Below are positions 1 to 9,280 of a stretch of DNA of 64,000 nt, one piece after another. The stretch lies in assembly GCA_937907025.1 (NCBI GenBank), contig CALESJ010000022.1:1-64000 (forward strand), given 5' to 3'. The notes under the pieces are model-generated. The model made no database searches, had not been told where the DNA came from, and saw only the letters and a list, made by a program, of their open reading frames with translations. The DNA is from an uncultured Faecalibacterium sp. GTDB lineage: Bacteria > Bacillota > Clostridia > Oscillospirales > Ruminococcaceae. Numbering within the stretch: the stretch's first letter is position 1; every line of letters starts with the position of its first letter. Made by a program: the position numbers and the translations under genes.

Positions 1-125
1 CTGATTCACTAATTTCTACCGTGCAGGTGTCCAACTTGCACTTGCAATTTGCTAAGAAAATATTTTGCTGTGCGGCGGGCCATACTGGAAACAGGCGAAT
101 ACAGTATGGAAAGGGGAAATATTTT

Positions 126-848
126 GTGAAAATGAAGCCCGTCAGCCCGCAGGAAACAGCGGAGCAGGAACGTCTGAAGCATGATCTGATTACGGAGGAA
201 GGCATCATCGAGGCAACCCGCGGCCGGCATGCCATCCACTGTCTGACCGTGATCGGGACCATTGAGGGACATACCCTGGCACCCGATAACCAGAAAACCA
301 CCAAGTATGAGCATGTGATCCCGTTGCTGGTGGACATTGAGGAGGACCCGTCCATTGAGGGCCTTCTGGTCATTCTCAATACAGTGGGCGGGGACGTGGA
401 AGCGGGCCTGGCCCTGGCTGAACTGATTGCAGGGGTCAGCAAGCCCAGCGCCACTCTGGTATTGGGCGGCGGCCATTCCATCGGCATTCCGCTGGCGGTT
501 TCGGCACGGCACAGTTTTATTGTGCCTACCGCCACTATGACCGTACACCCGGTCCGGCATTCCGGTATGGTGCTGGGGGTGCCCCAGACCCTGCGGTATT
601 TTGAGCAGATGCAGGAGCGCATTGTCAGTTTTGTGGCGGGGCATTCGGCTATTTCGGCCAAGCGCTTTACACAGCTGATGCACAACACGGGGGAACTGGT
701 CATGGACATGGGCACGGTGCTCAACGGGCAGCAGGCGGTGGAGGAAGGCCTGATTGATTCGCTGGGCGGGTTGAATGATGCGCTGCAATACCTTTATAAG
801 GAGATAGAGCAGGGGAAAGGCCCCCGCGGCGGGCACCGGAATGGGTAA
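126..848 (+). CDS. ClpP/TepA-type serine peptidase
   Basis: This 240-residue protein belongs to the ClpP/crotonase-fold serine peptidases, TepA subgroup. The nucleophile is probably Ser118 in GGGHSIGIPL and the general base His141 in MTVHPVR. A conserved NTVGGDVEAGLA stretch lies before them, as in ClpP and TepA. I start at GTG 126, about 9 bases after the AAGGGG ribosome site; ATG 132 is the alternative. No signal peptide is visible, so it should be cytoplasmic. In many Firmicutes this gene lies just upstream of ftsK/spoIIIE, as here. The substrate is unknown. It is not the housekeeping ClpP, which is encoded at 41130. Confidence 0.85.
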   Translation: MKMKPVSPQETAEQERLKHDLITEEGIIEATRGRHAIHCLTVIGTIEGHTLAPDNQKTTKYEHVIPLLVDIEEDPSIEGLLVILNTVGGDVEAGLALAELIAGVSKPSATLVLGGGHSIGIPLAVSARHSFIVPTATMTVHPVRHSGMVLGVPQTLRYFEQMQERIVSFVAGHSAISAKRFTQLMHNTGELVMDMGTVLNGQQAVEEGLIDSLGGLNDALQYLYKEIEQGKGPRGGHRNG

Positions 849-1021
849 AGCATAAAAAATCCTTGTGGGGGTTTTACAACAGACCGGTTTCGTGTTAAAA
901 TGGCCTATATGCTATAAGGGGCAGTTTGCCCCATTACATAAGCTGAAAACGCACCGCGGGAAATCGGTGCGGCGGGCCCGTCGGGGTCCGAATTCTGCAT
1001 ACATAGAGGAGTATGGTTAAG
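849..1021 (+). other. ftsK leader region with hairpins
   Basis: Non-coding gap before ftsK. It holds a GGGGCA/TGCCCC hairpin near 919-933 and a GCACCG/CGGTGC hairpin near 950-970. A TTTACA box near 874 followed by TTAAAA could be a weak promoter. I recognise no known RNA family here. Confidence 0.4.
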
Positions 1022-4000
1022 ATGGCAAGTTCAAGGTCAGGCAAATCGACATATCGGTCGTCCTCGTCCTCGCGCTCGTCCGGTTCGTCCAAAAGCAGTA
1101 AAAGCAAAAGCAGCTCCCGCAGCAAAAGCAGCAGCAAGGGGCGCTCGTCTTCATCGTCTTCGCGCAAGCAGCCGTCGCGCCGGGCACAGCGTCGGGCCGA
1201 AACCCAGAATCTGGGCCGCAGTGTCCTGCTGGCCGGTCTGGGCCTGCTGGTCATTGCACTGGTTCTGGTGCGCGGTCAGGATTTCTGGCTGCAGATGCGC
1301 AATGCGCTGTTCGGCGTGTTTGGTATCATGACCTATATTCTCGGTCCGTTTTTGCTGTACCTGGCCTATCTGGTGGCGTCCGGATACCGGGTCGGCGTGT
1401 TTGTGGCCAAAATGGTCCTGATGGGCGTGGCCGGTGCCAGCGTGCCGGTGGTCTTCTCCAAGTTCGCGGTGCATGATTCCACCCTTTGGGAAATCGTCAA
1501 GATGCTGTTCAGCTGGGGCAATACCCGGTTCTGGTCCGGTGGCGTTCTCGGCTTTGCCGGCGCGCTGCTGATTGCCCTGCTCGGCCGTCCCGGTGCCAAT
1601 ATCGTCATGCTGCTGCTGTTTGCCATGGGGCTCATGGTCTTTTTTGCCCTGACCCCGGCCGATGTGGTGCGGTTCATCAACCAGACCATGCAGAAATATG
1701 AGGGCATGCAGGCGGCACGACGGGAGGAGGCTACGGCCTACGATACCCAGCTGTTTGACCAGACGCCGGAGGAGGAACCTCTGGAAAATCTGACCGGTAC
1801 CCTGCCGCGCCAGCAGCAGCCCCGGCAGCATCCGGCGTTTGACGTGGAACCATATCTGGAAGAGGAAGAAAAAGCCCGCCAGAAAGCAGCCGCGCCTGCC
1901 GAGGCGGCCGCCCGTCCGACCGCTGCCAGGACCCAGGCGGCCGCACCGCAGCAGGCCGCTTACCGCCCGGATTTCGATGTGGATCTGGGGCCGGACGCTT
2001 CCACCCGTGCGCTGGAGAACGCTGTGACCCATGACCCGCTGGAAAAGGTGGTCATCGGTCCGGGCGGCACGTTCGGTCTGGACCCGCTGGAGCAGTTGGG
2101 CCGCAAAAAGAGCCCGGCACCCGCCCCGGCCAAGGCCCCGGCTCCGGAAGAAAACTTCGAACTGCGGCTTGATCCGCAGCCGGAACCGGAAGCGGAACCC
2201 GAAGTGGTTCAGGCCACCGAAAGCGACCTGGACGCGCTGATCAACCGCGCCATGAACACGCCGGCACCGCGCCAGGCAGCACAGCAGGATGTATCTTCCG
2301 AAGTTCGTCTTGATATTCCGGAACCGGAAGAAACCTTTGCCACCACACTGGACTTCTCCCAGCCAGTGGCCCAGACCCCGGTACAGCCGGCCCCCAAGAC
2401 CGACGTGATCCCCACCCTGGGCGGCAGCTTTGATGAGGACGCGGCACATGATCCTGCGGCTGCGGCCTGGAACGCCGGCGTACCGGTGTCCGACCTGCTC
2501 ACCGGCCGCACTGCGGCCCCGGCGGCTGCATCGGCGCCGCTTCCGGCCAACCAGCCTGCGCCCACGGGCCGTCTGCGTGTCAGCTCGGAGGTGGGCAATT
2601 CGGCTTCGGCCCCCATTTCCAGCCCGGTGCCCATTACCCAGACGCCGGAGGCCAAGGCTCTGGCCATGACCCAGAAAGAACATCAGCCGTATTGCTATCC
2701 GTCCCTGAACCTCTTCAACGCCAACCGGCCGGAAGATGAGAGCGGTGCTGTGCGGGAAATGAAGCGCAACGCCGATATCCTGGTCAATACTCTGGACAGC
2801 TTCGGCGTCAAGACCAAAATTCTGGATATCTGCCGCGGTCCCTCGGTGACCCGGTATGAACTGCAGCCCCAGGCGGGCATCAAGGTCAGCCGCATTACCA
2901 GCCTGGCCGATGACATCGCCCTGAACCTGGCCACGGCCGGTGTGCGTATCGAGGCACCGATCCCCGGCAAACCTGCCGTGGGTATCGAGGTGCCCAACAA
3001 GATTCGCTCCACCGTCAACATCCGCAGCGTGTTCGAGGCCCAGAGCTATATCAACATGCGCAGCCCGCTGACCATGGCCCTCGGCAAGGATATTGCCGGC
3101 CAGGCCCAGGTGGCCGACCTGTGCAAGATGCCTCACCTGCTGATCGCCGGTTCTACCGGCAGCGGTAAATCCGTGTGCGTCAACTCCATCATCATCAGCT
3201 TCCTGTTCCGCTCCGGGCCGGAGGATGTCAAACTCATCCTCATCGACCCGAAGGTGGTGGAACTGGCCGAATACAACGGGATTCCCCATCTGCTGATGCC
3301 TGTTGTCACCGAGCCGCGCAAGGCGGCGGGCGCGCTGGGCGCCTCGGTGGCCGAAATGGAGCGCCGGTATAAGCTCTTTGCCGAAAACAACGTCCGTGAC
3401 ATCAAGAGCTACAACAAGATGGCCAAGCAGAACCCGGCCATGGAGCATCTGCCGTATATCGCCATTGTGATCGACGAGCTGGCCGACCTGATGATGGTCG
3501 CCGGCAAGGAAGTGGAAGATTATATCTGCCGCATTGCGCAGAAAGCCCGTGCCGCCGGTATCCACCTGATCGTGGCCACCCAGCGCCCCAGCGTGGATGT
3601 CATCACCGGCCTGATCAAAGCCAACATTCCCAGCCGTATTGCGTTTGCGGTTTCCAGCCAGATCGACTCCCGTACGATTTTGGACTCCGGCGGAGCCGAA
3701 AAGCTGCTGGGCAACGGTGATATGCTGTTCCTGCCGGTGGGCGCGGCCAAGCCCGTGCGTGTGCAGGGCACCTATGTGACCGATGAAGAAATCAGCGCGG
3801 TGCTGAACTTCATCAAGTCCACCAGTTCCGAACAGTATGACGAAGAGATGATCGCCGAAATGGAACGCCGTGCCGTGGCCGAAAAGGGCGGCAAGGGCGG
3901 GGACTCCGATGACGGCGACAACTCCCGCGATCCCATGTTCGAACAGGCTGTGGAATGTGTCATCGAGGCCGGACAAGCCTCCACCAGCCTGCTGCAGCGC

Positions 4001-4159
4001 CGCTGCAAGCTGGGCTATGCCCGTGCGGCCCGCATTATGGACCAGATGGAGCAGGAAGGCGTCATCGGCCCCTATGAGGGCGCCAAACCCCGTGCCGTCC
4101 TTGTAAGCCAGGCACAGTGGCAGGAGCGCAAGCTCTCGGCCGGGTACGACAATGGCTAA
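1022..4159 (+). CDS. ftsK: DNA translocase FtsK/SpoIIIE
   Basis: Membrane-anchored ATPase that pumps DNA through the division septum. Order of parts in 1045 residues: a Ser/Arg/Lys-rich head (about residues 1-60), four to five membrane helices (about 65-220), a long Pro/Ala/Glu-rich linker (about 230-540), the RecA-like motor with Walker A GSTGSGKS near residue 710 and Walker B VIDELADLM, and a C-terminal winged-helix gamma domain that reads orienting DNA sequences (from about 960). ATG 1022 is preferred because the GAGGAG site at 1006-1011 is about 10 bases away; the ATG at 1013 is too close. The 3' end overlaps the next gene by 8 bases. Confidence 0.95.
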   Translation: MASSRSGKSTYRSSSSSRSSGSSKSSKSKSSSRSKSSSKGRSSSSSSRKQPSRRAQRRAETQNLGRSVLLAGLGLLVIALVLVRGQDFWLQMRNALFGVFGIMTYILGPFLLYLAYLVASGYRVGVFVAKMVLMGVAGASVPVVFSKFAVHDSTLWEIVKMLFSWGNTRFWSGGVLGFAGALLIALLGRPGANIVMLLLFAMGLMVFFALTPADVVRFINQTMQKYEGMQAARREEATAYDTQLFDQTPEEEPLENLTGTLPRQQQPRQHPAFDVEPYLEEEEKARQKAAAPAEAAARPTAARTQAAAPQQAAYRPDFDVDLGPDASTRALENAVTHDPLEKVVIGPGGTFGLDPLEQLGRKKSPAPAPAKAPAPEENFELRLDPQPEPEAEPEVVQATESDLDALINRAMNTPAPRQAAQQDVSSEVRLDIPEPEETFATTLDFSQPVAQTPVQPAPKTDVIPTLGGSFDEDAAHDPAAAAWNAGVPVSDLLTGRTAAPAAASAPLPANQPAPTGRLRVSSEVGNSASAPISSPVPITQTPEAKALAMTQKEHQPYCYPSLNLFNANRPEDESGAVREMKRNADILVNTLDSFGVKTKILDICRGPSVTRYELQPQAGIKVSRITSLADDIALNLATAGVRIEAPIPGKPAVGIEVPNKIRSTVNIRSVFEAQSYINMRSPLTMALGKDIAGQAQVADLCKMPHLLIAGSTGSGKSVCVNSIIISFLFRSGPEDVKLILIDPKVVELAEYNGIPHLLMPVVTEPRKAAGALGASVAEMERRYKLFAENNVRDIKSYNKMAKQNPAMEHLPYIAIVIDELADLMMVAGKEVEDYICRIAQKARAAGIHLIVATQRPSVDVITGLIKANIPSRIAFAVSSQIDSRTILDSGGAEKLLGNGDMLFLPVGAAKPVRVQGTYVTDEEISAVLNFIKSTSSEQYDEEMIAEMERRAVAEKGGKGGDSDDGDNSRDPMFEQAVECVIEAGQASTSLLQRRCKLGYARAARIMDQMEQEGVIGPYEGAKPRAVLVSQAQWQERKLSAGYDNG

Positions 4160-5171
4160 ACGGCGCGGCGACAGCCGCACGCCTGAACTGACCACCCGCG
4201 CTGTCGTCATCGGCGTGATCTGCGCCGTGGTGCTGGCGGTGGGGTCCTGGGCCATTGATACTTACGGCGGCCAGGGCTGGCTGCCGGACTGGACGCAGCT
4301 GTACCAGTCCTTCGGGCTGGAAACCAACGCCCCGGCACCGCAGACCCCGCAGGAGGGGGAGGCCGCCGTGACGTTCTGGGATGTGGGACAGGGCGATTCC
4401 GTCCTTGTTTCCTCCGGCGGGGTATACTGCCTCATTGATGCCGGGACCCAGCAGAGCGCCGATACCCTGGTGGACGACCTCTGGGCTACCGGCGTGCAGA
4501 AGCTGGACCTGGTGGTCATGACCCACCCGCACGCCGATCATATCGGCGGAATGCCGGAAGTTCTGGAAAACTTTGAGGTGGGGACCCTGCTTCTGCCGGA
4601 CCTTTCGGTGGCAAATACCGAAAGCGGCCTGCTGGCCCGCGTGCTGGAAACCGCGGAGGAAACCAGCACCCCCTGCGTGCAGGCAGAACAGGGCTGGCAG
4701 CAGAATATCGGAGAGGGAACCCTGACCGTGCTGTACACCGGTCTGATTCCGGAAGATGCGGAGGATGTCAACCTCAACGATACATCCCTGTGTGTGCGGT
4801 ACGAGTTGGGACAGTTTTCCTTCCTGTGTACCGGCGATGCGGAAGCGGACGCCGAGGAAGAACTGGTCCTGACGGCAGGAACCGAGCTGGCTTCCACCGT
4901 GTTCAAGGCCGGCCACCACGGGTCCAACACCTCCAATACCCAGACGTTGCTATCGGCGGTACGCCCGCAGGTGGCGGTGGTCAGCTGCGGATTGGATAAC
5001 GATTACGGCCATCCTCATGCGGAAGTGCTGGAGCGCTTTGCCGACAACGGCATCGACGTTTACCGCACCGACCAGCAGGGGACCGTTACGGTGACCGGCC
5101 AGGCAGATGGAAGCTGGCAGGTCGCCACTTCGGCGGCCGGAGAGGAAGAGCCTCTGGCCCCCGCTGCATAA
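4152..5171 (+). CDS. ComEC-like metallo-beta-lactamase hydrolase
   Basis: 339 residues. One N-terminal membrane helix (about residues 17-37, VVIGVICAVVLAVGSWAI) is followed by a metallo-beta-lactamase domain like the extracellular domain of ComEC/Rec2. The metal-binding HPHADH motif is near residue 124, with GDAE and GHHGSN motifs further on. Probably an exported, membrane-tethered phosphodiesterase or nuclease-like hydrolase. It overlaps the end of ftsK by 8 bases, which implies translational coupling. The comEC-like gene at 52647 lacks these metal motifs, so this protein may carry the activity that the channel protein has lost. The substrate is unproven. Confidence 0.85.
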   Translation: MAKRRGDSRTPELTTRAVVIGVICAVVLAVGSWAIDTYGGQGWLPDWTQLYQSFGLETNAPAPQTPQEGEAAVTFWDVGQGDSVLVSSGGVYCLIDAGTQQSADTLVDDLWATGVQKLDLVVMTHPHADHIGGMPEVLENFEVGTLLLPDLSVANTESGLLARVLETAEETSTPCVQAEQGWQQNIGEGTLTVLYTGLIPEDAEDVNLNDTSLCVRYELGQFSFLCTGDAEADAEEELVLTAGTELASTVFKAGHHGSNTSNTQTLLSAVRPQVAVVSCGLDNDYGHPHAEVLERFADNGIDVYRTDQQGTVTVTGQADGSWQVATSAAGEEEPLAPAA

Positions 5172-5192
5172 TTCTTTCCATACTTTCCCGCA

Positions 5193-5231
5193 GGCCCTGC
5201 CCGGACATATGCACCGGGCGGGCCGCATTTT
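5193..5231 (+). terminator. hairpin before metF
   Basis: GGCCC plus GCCCGG (5193-5204) pairs with CCGGGC plus GGGCC (5214-5224) around a 9-base loop, followed by a short T run. It probably ends the ftsK-hydrolase transcript. I saw no SAM riboswitch or other methionine riboswitch here. Confidence 0.55.
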
Positions 5232-5259
5232 CGTAAAATCAGCAAAGGAGAACAAAACA

Positions 5260-6123
5260 ATGCTCATTTCGCAGATGTTCAAGCGCAAACCCTGTGTATT
5301 TTCCATCGAATGCTTTCCTCCCAAAGAAACCGTGCGCTTTGAGCGCATGAAAGATGCCCTGCGCACCATGAAGACGCTGAACCCTGATTTCATCAGCGTT
5401 ACATACGGTGCCGGCGGTTCTGCGGGCGGTGTGTCCACCGTGGAGGTGGCCCGTTTCCTGAAAAACGATCTGGGCGTTGAGCCTTTGGCCCATATCCTGT
5501 GCATGGGCAGTGACCGTGCCAAGGCGGCGGCTCTGCTGGATGAACTGGACGAGGCCGGTGTGCGCAACGTGCTGACCCTGCGCGGCGACCGCACGCCTTC
5601 CCGTCCTGAAAGCCCCGATTTCAAGCACGCCAGCGACCTGGCCGCGTTTGTGTGGCAGACCAAGCCGGAATTTGACATTCACGCCGCCTGCTATCCCGAA
5701 GGCCACCCCGAAGCCCCCAGCATGGCCGTCGACGTGGAAAATCTGCGCCTGAAGCAGGAAGCCGGTGCGTCCCATCTGGTGACCCAGCTGTTCTTTGACA
5801 ACGGCAAGTTCTACCGCTTCCTGAACATGGCACGCCGGGTAGGCGTTACGCTGCCGGTATCCGCCGGCGTCATGCCCATCGTGCGCCGCTCTCAGATCGA
5901 GCGTACCGTATCCCTCTCCAGCGCCAGCCTGCCGTCCGCCTTTACCCGCATGATCTCCCGCTGGCAGGATGATCCCGAGTCCCTGCGCAAGGCCGGCATC
6001 GAGTATGCCGTCAACCAGATGCGCGACCTGATCGAAGGTGGGGCCGACGGTGTGCATCTGTACGCCATGAACGACCCCGAAGTGGCCGTGGCCGTGTACG
6101 AAGGAATCCGCGATCTGCTGTAA
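5260..6123 (+). CDS. metF: methylenetetrahydrofolate reductase
   Basis: 287-residue flavoprotein that reduces 5,10-methylene-THF to 5-methyl-THF, the methyl donor for MetH. The catalytic glutamate lies in FSIECFPPKE near the N terminus and the conserved LTLRGDRT follows near residue 107. The length matches the bacterial MetF family. ATG 5260 follows AAAGGAG at 5244-5250; a longer open frame upstream has no good ribosome site. First gene of a three-gene methionine cluster with the reactivation subunit and metH. Confidence 0.95.
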   Translation: MLISQMFKRKPCVFSIECFPPKETVRFERMKDALRTMKTLNPDFISVTYGAGGSAGGVSTVEVARFLKNDLGVEPLAHILCMGSDRAKAAALLDELDEAGVRNVLTLRGDRTPSRPESPDFKHASDLAAFVWQTKPEFDIHAACYPEGHPEAPSMAVDVENLRLKQEAGASHLVTQLFFDNGKFYRFLNMARRVGVTLPVSAGVMPIVRRSQIERTVSLSSASLPSAFTRMISRWQDDPESLRKAGIEYAVNQMRDLIEGGADGVHLYAMNDPEVAVAVYEGIRDLL

Positions 6124-6143
6124 GGCTGTAAGAGAGAAAAAAT

Positions 6144-6800
6144 ATGGAACTTGCCTACCACGCGGCGGACCGCCGCACCGTGCTGCGCTATCTGGGCGCA
6201 GCCGGATGGACCCCCGATCAAGCTACAACAGAGCTTCTGGATGAAGCCGAAAATCTGCTGCGAAGTGCCGCCACCCCGCGGGGAATCTGGCGCGCACTGC
6301 CGCCGCAGGCCCTGGACCTGCACGATGCGGGCAGCGATCTGGACCGGCACCTGCAGGGATGCAGCGGCCTGGTGCTGATGGCTGTCACCATGGGCAGCGG
6401 GGCGGACGCGCTGATCCGCCGCCTGGAACTTTCGGATATCGCGCTGGGCGCGGCGGTGGATGCCACGGCATCTGCGGCCATGGACGGCCTGTGCGATGAT
6501 GTGGAAGCTGATGCCCGAAACTGGGCACAAAGCCAGGGCCTCTGGCTGACCGGGCGGTTTTCGCCGGGGTATGGCAACTGTCCGCTGACTTTGCAGCATG
6601 AGCTGTGTCTGGCGCTGGATACGGTGCGCGGGTTGGGTCTGGCGGTCACGCCGCAGCACCTGCTGACGCCGCGCAAAAGCGTGACGGCAATTCTGGGCAC
6701 TGCCGACCATCCGGTGACCGGTGCCCGCGCCGGGTGCAACCATTGCCTGCTGCGCGAAACCTGCGCTTATCGAAAGAGGGGGATGACCTGTGACGACTGA
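6144..6800 (+). CDS. methionine synthase reactivation subunit
   Basis: 218-residue protein equal to the C-terminal activation domain of cobalamin-dependent methionine synthase, encoded as a separate polypeptide. In full-length MetH this domain binds S-adenosylmethionine and supports reductive methylation of inactive cob(II)alamin. The motif RFSPGYGNCPL corresponds to the SAM-binding loop of MetH. Near the C terminus is a Cys cluster, CNHCLLRETC, absent from E. coli MetH. It lies 20 bases after metF and overlaps metH by 11 bases, so expression is probably coupled. The role is inferred from homology and from the matching absence of the domain in the next gene. Confidence 0.88.
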   Translation: MELAYHAADRRTVLRYLGAAGWTPDQATTELLDEAENLLRSAATPRGIWRALPPQALDLHDAGSDLDRHLQGCSGLVLMAVTMGSGADALIRRLELSDIALGAAVDATASAAMDGLCDDVEADARNWAQSQGLWLTGRFSPGYGNCPLTLQHELCLALDTVRGLGLAVTPQHLLTPRKSVTAILGTADHPVTGARAGCNHCLLRETCAYRKRGMTCDD

Positions 6801-9207
6801 GGAAATTTTTGCCCGCCGCCGTTTTGTCTTTCTGGACGGCGGCCTGGGTACCCAATTGCAGAAACGGGGCCTGCAGCCCGGCCAGAAGCCGGAACTGGCT
6901 GCCTTCCTGATGCCCGAAACGCTGGAGGCCATCCACCGGGAATATGCCGCCGCAGGGGCTGATATCCTGTACGCCAACACCTTTGGTGCCAATGAGCAGA
7001 AGCTGACCGGGACCGGCTACACTGTGGCCCAGACCGTGGCGGCTTCCATTGCCTGTGCCCGCCGTGCGGCCCAGCCGTATGGCGCTCTGGTGGCGCTGGA
7101 CATCGGACCTCTGGGCGAGCTGCTGGCACCCACCGGGACTCTTTCCTTTGAGGATGCCTGTGCCCGCTTTGCGGAAATCGTGCAGGCCGGTGTGCAGGCC
7201 GGGGCGGACCTTATCGTCATCGAAACCATGACCGACCTGTACGAGCTGAAAGCCGCCATTCTGGCTGCCAGGGAAAACAGCACCCTGCCGGTGCTGGCAT
7301 CCATGAGCTTTGAAAGCCGCGGCCGCACCTTCACCGGCTGCACGGTGGAGAGCTTCGGCATTACCGCCGCCGGGCTGGGCGTGGATGCTGTGGGCATCAA
7401 CTGCTCTCTGGGACCCGAGGAAATTCTACCTTTCGCCAAGCGTCTGTGCCGTGTGGTGCCCGCCGGTATGCCGGTATTCGTCAAGCCAAATGCGGGCCTG
7501 CCCAACCCGGACGGCAGTTATGACCTGACCGCCGACGGGTTTGTGGAGCAGATGCTGCCGTACGCCGCAACCGGCATCTCTGTGGTGGGCGGCTGCTGCG
7601 GCACGACCCCTGAATATATCCGCAAACTGCGCGAAGCCTTTGCGAAGCTCACCCCGGCACAGAAGATCCCCGTGCGCCGCAGCCGCCTGTGTACGCCGGT
7701 GCGGTGCGTGGAAGTGGAAGGCATCACGGTGGTGGGCGAGCGCATCAACCCCACCGGCAAAAAGCGGCTGCAGCAGGCCCTGCGGGAAGGGGACAGCGGC
7801 TATGCCTGTGCCCAGGCCGTGGCCCAGGCGGAAGCCGGCGCCCAGGTACTGGATGTGAACGCCGGTCTGCCCGGCATTGACGAGGCTGCCACCCTGGAAA
7901 TGCTGGTGCGGGAGCTGCAGGCCGTCACCGACCTGCCTTTGCAGCTGGATTCCAATGACCCTGTGGCGCTGGAGCGGGCCCTGCGTATCTACAACGGCAA
8001 GCCCATCGTCAACTCGGTCAACGGCGAGGAAAAGTCCCTGAAAGCTATTTTGCCGCTGTGCAAAAAGTACGGCGCTGCCGTGGTCGGCCTTTGCCTGGAT
8101 GAGAACGGAATCCCCAAAACGGCGGAAGGCCGGTTTGCGGTGGCCCAAAAGATCGTGGCAGCCACCGATGCAGCCGGAATCCCCCGGGAAGATGTCTGCC
8201 TGGACTGCCTGACCCTGACGGTTTCTGCCGAACAGGCGTCTGCCGTCGAAACCCTCAAGGCCATGCGTCTGTGCAAGCAGGAGCTGGGCGTGCGTACGGT
8301 ATTGGGCGTGTCCAACATCAGCTTCGGTCTGCCCTGCCGCGGGTATATGAACACCACCTTCCTGACTCTGGCCATGCAGGCCGGGCTGGACCTGGCTATT
8401 ATGAACCCCAACACCCCGGAAATGATGGCCGCTGTGCGGGCGTTCCGGGTGCTGACGAGCCAGGACGAACAGTGTGCCGATTATGTACAGGCATACGCCG
8501 GGCAGCAGACCCAGACCGTGCAGACGGTCAAGGCGCCTGCCGCCGAAACGGCGGCTCCCGCTGCCGGGGTTTCCGGCGCTGATGACCCTCTGGCCGACGC
8601 CGTGCGCCGCGGCCTGAAAAAAGAGGCCCGCGCCGCCGCCGAACAGGCACTGCTGACCCGGGAACCGCTGGAAGTTGTGAACCTCTCCCTGATTCCCGCG
8701 CTGGACACGGTGGGGGACGGTTTCGAAAAGGGAACCCTGTTCCTGCCCCAGCTGCTGCAGGCGGCCACCGCTGCCCAGGCGGCGTTCGATGTCATCAAGA
8801 CAGCTATTGCCAACAGCGGGCAGAAGAGCGTCAGCAAGGGCAAGATCGTGCTGGCCACCGTCAAGGGCGATATCCACGACATCGGCAAGAATATCGTGCG
8901 CGTGGTGCTGGAAAATTACGGCTATGAAGTCACCGACCTGGGCCGTGACGTGGACCCCATGCGGGTGGTGCAGGCGGCCCGGGAAACCGGCGCGCCGCTG
9001 GTGGGGCTTTCGGCCCTGATGACCACCACGGTGCCCAGCATGCAGACGACCATTGAAGAACTGCACAAGGCGGGATTGCCCTGTAAGGTCATGGTGGGCG
9101 GCGCGGTGCTCACACCATCGTTTGCCAAACAGATCGGGGCGGATTTCTATGCCAAGGATGCCAAGGCCAGCGCCGACTATGCCAAGCAGCTGTTTGAATC
9201 GCTGTAA
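6790..9207 (+). CDS. metH: cobalamin-dependent methionine synthase, short form
   Basis: 805 residues; E. coli MetH has about 1227. Transfers the methyl group of methyl-THF to homocysteine through cobalamin. Domains: homocysteine-binding barrel (about 1-290) with zinc ligands in INCSLGP and GGCCGTTPEY; methyl-THF barrel (about 305-570) starting at VVGERINPTGKK; cobalamin cap and B12 domain (about 600-805) with the cobalt-ligating motif GDIHDIGKN near residue 694. The reactivation domain is missing and is supplied by the preceding gene. The GTG start overlaps the preceding stop. Confidence 0.94.
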   Translation: MTTEEIFARRRFVFLDGGLGTQLQKRGLQPGQKPELAAFLMPETLEAIHREYAAAGADILYANTFGANEQKLTGTGYTVAQTVAASIACARRAAQPYGALVALDIGPLGELLAPTGTLSFEDACARFAEIVQAGVQAGADLIVIETMTDLYELKAAILAARENSTLPVLASMSFESRGRTFTGCTVESFGITAAGLGVDAVGINCSLGPEEILPFAKRLCRVVPAGMPVFVKPNAGLPNPDGSYDLTADGFVEQMLPYAATGISVVGGCCGTTPEYIRKLREAFAKLTPAQKIPVRRSRLCTPVRCVEVEGITVVGERINPTGKKRLQQALREGDSGYACAQAVAQAEAGAQVLDVNAGLPGIDEAATLEMLVRELQAVTDLPLQLDSNDPVALERALRIYNGKPIVNSVNGEEKSLKAILPLCKKYGAAVVGLCLDENGIPKTAEGRFAVAQKIVAATDAAGIPREDVCLDCLTLTVSAEQASAVETLKAMRLCKQELGVRTVLGVSNISFGLPCRGYMNTTFLTLAMQAGLDLAIMNPNTPEMMAAVRAFRVLTSQDEQCADYVQAYAGQQTQTVQTVKAPAAETAAPAAGVSGADDPLADAVRRGLKKEARAAAEQALLTREPLEVVNLSLIPALDTVGDGFEKGTLFLPQLLQAATAAQAAFDVIKTAIANSGQKSVSKGKIVLATVKGDIHDIGKNIVRVVLENYGYEVTDLGRDVDPMRVVQAARETGAPLVGLSALMTTTVPSMQTTIEELHKAGLPCKVMVGGAVLTPSFAKQIGADFYAKDAKASADYAKQLFESL

Positions 9208-9246
9208 AGCATCACCGGGAAAATCGGCCCGAACGGCGCGGACCCC

Positions 9247-9275
9247 TTGCATTCGACGCACAAATCATGTATAAT
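9247..9275 (+). promoter_or_regulatory. SRP RNA promoter
   Basis: TTGCAT at 9247-9252, a 17-base spacer and a perfect TATAAT at 9270-9275. Predicted transcription start is about 9281-9283, at the first paired bases of the SRP RNA. Confidence 0.8.
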
Positions 9276-9280
9276 AACAA

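Noticed and set aside
1151..4255. Minus-strand open frame of over 1000 codons opposite ftsK
   Set aside because: Shadow of a GC-rich gene: low-complexity His/Gly/Arg-rich translation, no family motif, no ribosome site, while the plus strand encodes a clear FtsK.
5172..5259. Possible SAM or other methionine riboswitch before metF
   Set aside because: The gap is only 88 bases and holds a terminator-like hairpin; no conserved riboswitch core was found.
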